A stretch of 64,000 nt of DNA from NCBI RefSeq assembly GCF_000003815.2, contig NC_049991.1, forward strand, positions 16,724,776 through 16,788,775. The letters are read 5' to 3'. Position 1 is the stretch's first letter. Every line of letters begins with the position of its first letter. The notes under the pieces are model-generated. The model ran no database searches. It had not been told where the DNA came from and worked only from the letters and a program-made list of their open reading frames with translations. This document shows, piece after piece, positions 58,797 through 64,000 of this stretch. The position numbers and the translations under genes were made by a program. This DNA is from Branchiostoma floridae. Lineage: Eukaryota > Chordata > Leptocardii > Amphioxiformes > Branchiostomatidae.

Positions 58797-59899
58797 CAGT
58801 GGAAACCAGCTATTTGCAATACGCTTTATCGCAAAAATCGGTTAGTTGCAAAGAATTCTGAAATCCAAAACCATTTCCCATTGGCGCCATTGTATACAGC
58901 ACCCCATATTTGCAAAGCACAAATCGGCTAATCGGGAAAAAAAAATCAAGTTACAACGCATAATAACTACAACGCGAAATATGCCAAACAAATCACCAGA
59001 ATCAGCAAGAATGAACCAAAATTTTCCCGTATAAAGACATCAGATCGCCAAAAGTATGGAAACTGTCTGTTTTGAGTCCCAAAAGGGCGCGATTTCTATT
59101 CAATTATTTACGTCGCTAGCGCGCGGCCCGGCGGATACCGCAGGGAATCATGGGATACTACACATGACGCTGCGTCCGCCATCTTTGTTTTCGTGATGGA
59201 AATGTTTTGAAAATGACGCTGTCGGCTGTTGCAAAATTTCAGTGTAATCTGTGGACATCGTAACTGGAAAATTTGTAGATATGAAGATTAACTGTTTATT
59301 TACGCGCTAGTCATGAGTATTTTTGCGTAGTACATAAAGTTTGTCTGAAAACCAAGAGCGTTTTCGTCCTACAACGTAGCGATGTTTTTCGTCTGTGTAT
59401 CACATGTCGACAAATCTTACGTAACGTTAGTAAGCGCTTACGCGCGCGTGCACTGTACAATTGATCAGTTCTCTATTAATCAAAACACTTGTTCATTTGG
59501 CAAATTTAGAATACGTTTGCATATGTACCTCGTTTTTTTCGGTAGCTTAACGTGTTTTAGCAGTGTCAATTTCTTTGTTTTCTTCAAGCCGATACTACAG
59601 ACGAGATTCGTTCTTCGACACTAAAATGTCATAACAATATCACCGATAAAAGATAAATTTGACACCGAAAGTGGCTAATAAGTATATTTATGGAGTTTAA
59701 TTAAATTATGGACATGATTATTTGTGGTAGAAATGATTGCGTTTGTATTCTTTGTGTCAATACGTGCGATGCGTTTACCGATGCCCCCCTCCCCCATCCC
59801 CACTCGGGTCATTTCGAGCAATATCTTTTAATCGGGAACGCCGGTTAGTCGGGAAAATTCAGCTGGCAAATGGCCTTCCCTAATAAGCGGCTTCCACTG
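58797..59899. mobile_element. Probable pogo/Tigger-type non-autonomous element, 1.1 kb
   Basis: The ends CAGTGGAAACCAGCTATT and the near complement AATAAGCGGCTTCCACTG, with subterminal blocks such as CGGTTAGTTGC, CGGCTAATCGGGAAA and CGGTTAGTCGGGAAAATT, resemble pogo-like terminal regions. TA precedes the left end; the expected right TA is TG. The centre (about 59100-59250) is strikingly CpG-rich with a GCCATCTTT motif. No transposase is readable. It lies in CNOT3 intron 2. Confidence 0.55.
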
Positions 59900-60564
59900 T
59901 GTGTTTTTTTTATAGCTGTCTTGTCGTAAAAAATCTAGGAAAAGCTTAAAGCAAGCTATGTTTCGATTTGCTCAATATGATTTTCATATACGTTTATAAA
60001 TGATGTACTAAAAGGGTGCATGGATGTGGCAAAGCAGTTCTAAGTTATTCCATAATCATAGCAAATGACAATCATTAGAAATCCCAAGAGAATTATGAGG
60101 CCGTTTGGGGGGCACATTATCATTTGCAAATATCTGTCTGTCTCTGAATCTGATGACTGTGACGTTGTAGGCGTCTATGTTGGCCAATCACAAAGAGTTT
60201 TGGCTAGCCCCTAATGTTGGGTCACTAGATTGGATTAGACTCCTTCGCCTGGAAGCAGCTGTGATGCCCCCGGAATCAAAGCTTCTGCAAATGGCATTAT
60301 CAGTGTCTACGGCCAATAAATACAGTAATCATGGGCAGATTTGGTCCATTCGATGTCATTTTGCATAATTATCCCCATCAAGAAGGCTATGTTTTTGGTG
60401 TCTGGTCATTTGTGTGTGTGTGTGCTTGGACCTTGTAGGAGCTGTGGATGGATCGATTCTACAAGACAACGAAACACACAAAGCATATAAAGATATTTTT
60501 TATCAATGAAATTAGTTGAGCTGTTCTGTCAAATCGCTTGGATGCAGAAACACCTCCAACGTGG

Positions 60565-60742
60565 TAATCTCCAAGCAGATCCTGCGGCAGCATAAGATAG
60601 TATCAAAAGCTGCCACAGGAGTGAAGCCGGCCCAGGAGCACATGCATTGGCTACCGGAGGCTGATGACTCCCTTTGGTCAGCTGTACTCCTTAGCCAGCT
60701 TTGATACCATCTTATGCCACTGGTAAATCTGCCTGGAGATTA
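60565..60742. mobile_element. MITE, CTCCAAGCAGAT family, 178 bp
   Basis: The left end is TAATCTCCAAGCAGATCCTG, the right end CAGGTAAATC-type, finishing CTGGAGATTA. The inner arms are ATAAGATAGTATCAAAAGCTG and its complement. The flanks CAACGTGG and CAATGTGC are a plausible decayed 8-bp target duplication. Confidence 0.8.
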
Positions 60743-60969
60743 CAATGTGCGGCAGCCTCTGTGCGATTGCCACTTAACCCAGGAAAGTCCAGTTCTACCA
60801 CTTGTGAGGGCAGAGCTGTTAATGTGTGTAGTCTTTTGTTAGTCAGATTGCAGGGTCTGTAATTGCAACGTCATGTAGGCTTTTGTTTGGTCGCTCTTAA
60901 TGAGCCTTAACCCATTGAAGGCAGTTCAGCTCAGGTTATAGTCAAAAGGGCAATTTCGGTAATCATCTT

Positions 60970-61277
60970 CAGGGCTCGAAATACCACCTGCATATGCAGG
61001 TTAGTGCAGGTAAAATTGGAACTGTGCAGGTATTTCTGGTGTCTACCTGCACCTAACCTGATCCGGTCCATGTACTGGTTTTTATACATAAATGTCCTAT
61101 GATATATACTATGTGGATTGTTATTAGAAACAAAGAAAGCAATGGTTAATGAACAATTTTAGTATGATCCATACTTCCTAAATTCAGAGTGGTGCAGGTA
61201 AAATTTGTCTGGTGCAGGTAATTTTCAATGTTACCTGCATCAGTACAGGTATGCAGAAAATAGTATTTCAAGCCCTG
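60970..61277. mobile_element. hAT-like MITE copy 1, 308 bp
   Basis: The ends are CAGGGCTCGAAATACC and TATTTCAAGCCCTG, typical of hAT-derived MITEs. The interior is rich in ACCTGCA / TGCAGGT repeats in both directions. A clear 8-bp target duplication is not visible. Confidence 0.7.
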
Positions 61278-61795
61278 AATCTTCTTATACAATGGAGCAG
61301 CTGCGGTAGAAAGCATTTTTGTGTTTTGTCGTAGATGTATAAAAAGTGAGGTATACTCTTGTGGGCACCTAGGTGCAAGAATATAGTTTTTTTCTCAAAC
61401 ATGCAAACAACCTTCAATTTTGCAGATCCTTAATCCTTAACATTGTGTTTATGCAAGACAACTGAGTTTATAAGTTATAACATGAGTACATATTGAGATT
61501 ACACCCAATGGTTATGTGCAAGACTTGATTGAAGTCCTGACGTATCTTGGTGAATAACAAAACCTAAAATAATGGGGAACGAAAAAAAGCATAAGACAAT
61601 TGCAGGTAACCCTGGTCTGTAGAAAGTATAGATTTTAGATAACTAAAAAATAGGGGATGCCAAAAATAGGGATTAATCTACTGCTTTTCCCTTTCACTTG
61701 GGATACCTTCATTCCTTTGGGTGCCATCAAAGTAATCCGTGTTTGACTCGGCCACGGTCCTGTCTTCCACTTTGCGAGAGAAAGAAATCTTTATT

Positions 61796-62378
61796 CAGGG
61801 CTCAAAATCCTTTTCTGCATACCTGCACAGTTACAGGTAACATTGGAAATTACCTGCATCAGGCAAATTTTACCTATACCACTCTGTATTTAGGAAGTAT
61901 TGATCATATGGAAATATTTTCAGAATTCATTGCCATTATTTCCTTCATACATCATACTAATCATAGGTGGTAACAATCAATGAAGCTAGTACAAGTCCTC
62001 ATCATGAAACACTATGTAAACCCATATAAATACATGGACCTGTGTACCTAACATGTAGGTGCAGGTAGACACCAGGAAATACTGTAATTTAGTGTAAATG
62101 CAGAAATGTTCGCGGTGGATTAATGTTCGCGGTTTTCGTGGTGACCACTTCACCGCGAACTTAAAACCACCGCGAACATTTTTCTATTATGGTATTAGAC
62201 TGCAGTCTATGGTGTTACCGCGAACTTAAATCCACCGCGAAAAGTCCCTTTTCCCGCTACCACGAAATTAAATCCCTGCGAACTTAAATGCATTTACAGT
62301 ACTTGCACGGCTTTCATTTTAGTATTTCTACTCAGTACCTGCACTAACCTGCATATACAGGTGGTATTTCGAGCCCTG
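61796..62378. mobile_element. hAT-like MITE copy 2, inverted and interrupted
   Basis: The same family as 60970-61277 in the opposite orientation: it starts CAGGGCTCAAAATCC and ends GGTATTTCGAGCCCTG. A 208-bp TA-inserting MITE (62092-62299) sits inside it. Without that insert the copy would be about 373 bp. The two inverted copies flank 61278-61795. Confidence 0.75.
62092..62299. mobile_element. TA-inserting MITE copy 2, 208 bp, nested
   Basis: The same length and sequence family as 7049-7256, flanked by TA (62090-62091, 62300-62301) and inserted in the hAT-like MITE. The right end (GCATTTACAG) is intact; the left terminal base is changed (GTGTAAATGC). The interior matches copy 1 at most positions, with CpG/TpG-type differences. 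Confidence 0.85.
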
Positions 62379-64000
62379 CTACTGCAAAGCTGACTGAACG
62401 TTCTGGGAAAGCTCATCCTCACCTATATTCATCTCTGCCTTCTCCTGCCCCCCAACCATCAATTGCAGCTTGATGCACTCCCCGGCCATGCGCAGGGATA
62501 CTAATAGAGGCAATCATAATTTATCTTACTCACAGGCAAAATGCTGTCGACTGGAGCAAAAGAGTAGTCAAAGAATAATTATGCAACCGCCCAGTTCATA
62601 TTTGAATGGCAAAAAGATCCCATTTTGTGCTATTAGCTTCTTTATGACAGAATGAAATTGCAGAAATAGATTTACAACAACGTGCATGAAACAAAAGAGT
62701 TTTGTTGGGGAAAATTATTGATGCATTTAGTATGTGGTATTAGAGTGTTGCCTCTTTTTGAGAAAATCTGAAAATCAGAAATGGATATATTTTTTGCAGC
62801 CAACTAAGACCAACATGTACCGGGTGCTATTTCTTGTAGATAAGTAAAGCAAAACCTAGAGTCAACTTATGGTAAATTTATGCTATGGCAGCTGTAAAAC
62901 TCGGTAAATCATTATCAAGTATGACTTGATGTTGTTTGCTCAATCCTATATTAGACATGCTAATATAGTACTGATGTGTTTATTTTTGGTTTTTAAAGAA
63001 AGGCGAGCACTGAAATATGGTATTTTATCCAGTCGTGGGTCGTTTATAAAAAGGATTATTACAGAATCTTACGTAGAAATAAACTAGATAACTACAGCCT
63101 TGGCCTGTCAGAATAGTAGAGATACATTTGAGTCTTAACATTTACACATGACATAAAAGTTACCACATATAATTATTGATTGTTTGCAAAATCCCCTATA
63201 GAGCCAAAGGAATTAATAGTATGAAATTACCTGTAAAAAGATCCCAACTAAAGTGCATGGATGGATCAGGTGTAAAATGGTCCAATACATTGACAGGTAA
63301 CTCACTACATGAACATGTGCAACTGTGCACGTAGGCGCTGAAAGAATAATTAGCTACCTTGTCAGCAGCATTAGGAATATCCAAGTCCTAAACTGGCTAA
63401 AAGGTATGATCATTCAAAACCTCGAAATTATAGGAGCCATGTAGAAATTTTCTGCGACAGGCAACATGTTCAGTGAACCATTACCGCAGAGTAAAAATAG
63501 CTGAAGCAATTCCTGTGCTGTCAGCATGTATTTAATTTATGTTTGCGATATGCACGTCTTTGTTGTTCGAAGCTTTGTAATCTGTGCAATTTTGTCAGCG
63601 GGAAAGGACTTCCATTTATAAGGAAACCTAAATGGATATAGTTTTGGGCACCAAACATAAAAGAGTAATTTGATTGAAAATTACCAACTATGAATATATA
63701 ATGAGAGTGGGATGGTGTTCTTGCTTAGATTATCTGTAATAGTACAGTGTTTTTTTTTCAATGAAAGTCATAATTCACTGAAAATTATGGTACACTTAAA
63801 GCGAATTTCTTAGATTATACATGAATCAGGCCTTTCAGGTCCTGTATATCTATGCATGATATTGACTTATGTTGACTGTGTGATTCGTATCTTCAAAACT
63901 ATATTTTTTTAAAAGGTTAAGTAAGACATTCATCATGTTATATTAGTTGTTAACAGTGTATTTTTGGAAGTGCACAGCTACAGCTGTCGCATAGTCAATA
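62379..64000 (+). other. CNOT3: CNOT3 intron 2, distal part
   Basis: No exon, repeat or RNA gene is supported. The sequence is AT-rich to the window end. Confidence 0.5.

Noticed and set aside
59382..59624. 80-codon frame inside the pogo-like element
   Set aside because: No transposase motif is visible and codons look unconstrained.
1..64000. tRNA, rRNA and CRISPR features
   Set aside because: None was seen on either strand; apparent repeats are tandem duplications or transposons.

Overview
The window is eukaryotic genomic DNA with short exons, long GT-AG introns, many small inverted-repeat transposons and two 100-base assembly gaps. The recognisable proteins are animal ones: a linker histone, the centriolar-satellite protein CEP131 and CNOT3. 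Intron-rich genes, abundant MITEs and an over-represented TACATGTA palindrome fit an invertebrate deuterostome, most likely a lancelet (Branchiostoma). The species is an inference from style, not from a database match.

Layout. Bases 1-14900 are almost gene-free. They hold a possible first coding exon cut by the left edge (minus strand), several MITEs and a decayed PIF/Harbinger element with a readable transposase remnant. Bases 14898-17434 are an intron-containing, polyadenylated linker histone gene (H1.0/H5-like) with a recognisable H1-type promoter. Bases 20268-34196 are a ten-exon plus-strand gene for a 504-residue protein with an N-terminal PH domain, a proline/serine-rich middle and a tyrosine-motif tail that includes an ITAM-spaced pair. 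Bases 37781-52760, minus strand, are a complete 22-coding-exon CEP131 gene (1151 residues by my splice model). From 54354, plus strand, CNOT3 begins; its first two coding exons are here and the rest lies beyond the right edge. CEP131 and CNOT3 are divergent, with about 1.3-1.6 kb between their 5' ends. The PH gene and CEP131 converge.

The most unusual pattern is recurrent. At four places in two unrelated genes, a segment made of the end of an intron, its 3' splice site and the first part of the following exon has been copied upstream of the real exon. The copies are one or five in number and lack a good donor. Most would give an immediate stop if used, so each real exon is preceded by decoy acceptors. 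Donor-side copies of CEP131 coding exon 11 are also present. One copy is joined to vertebrate-type telomere repeats.

The genes do not form a pathway. The exon models are internally consistent: every intron phase matches and total coding lengths divide by three. No transcript data were available.
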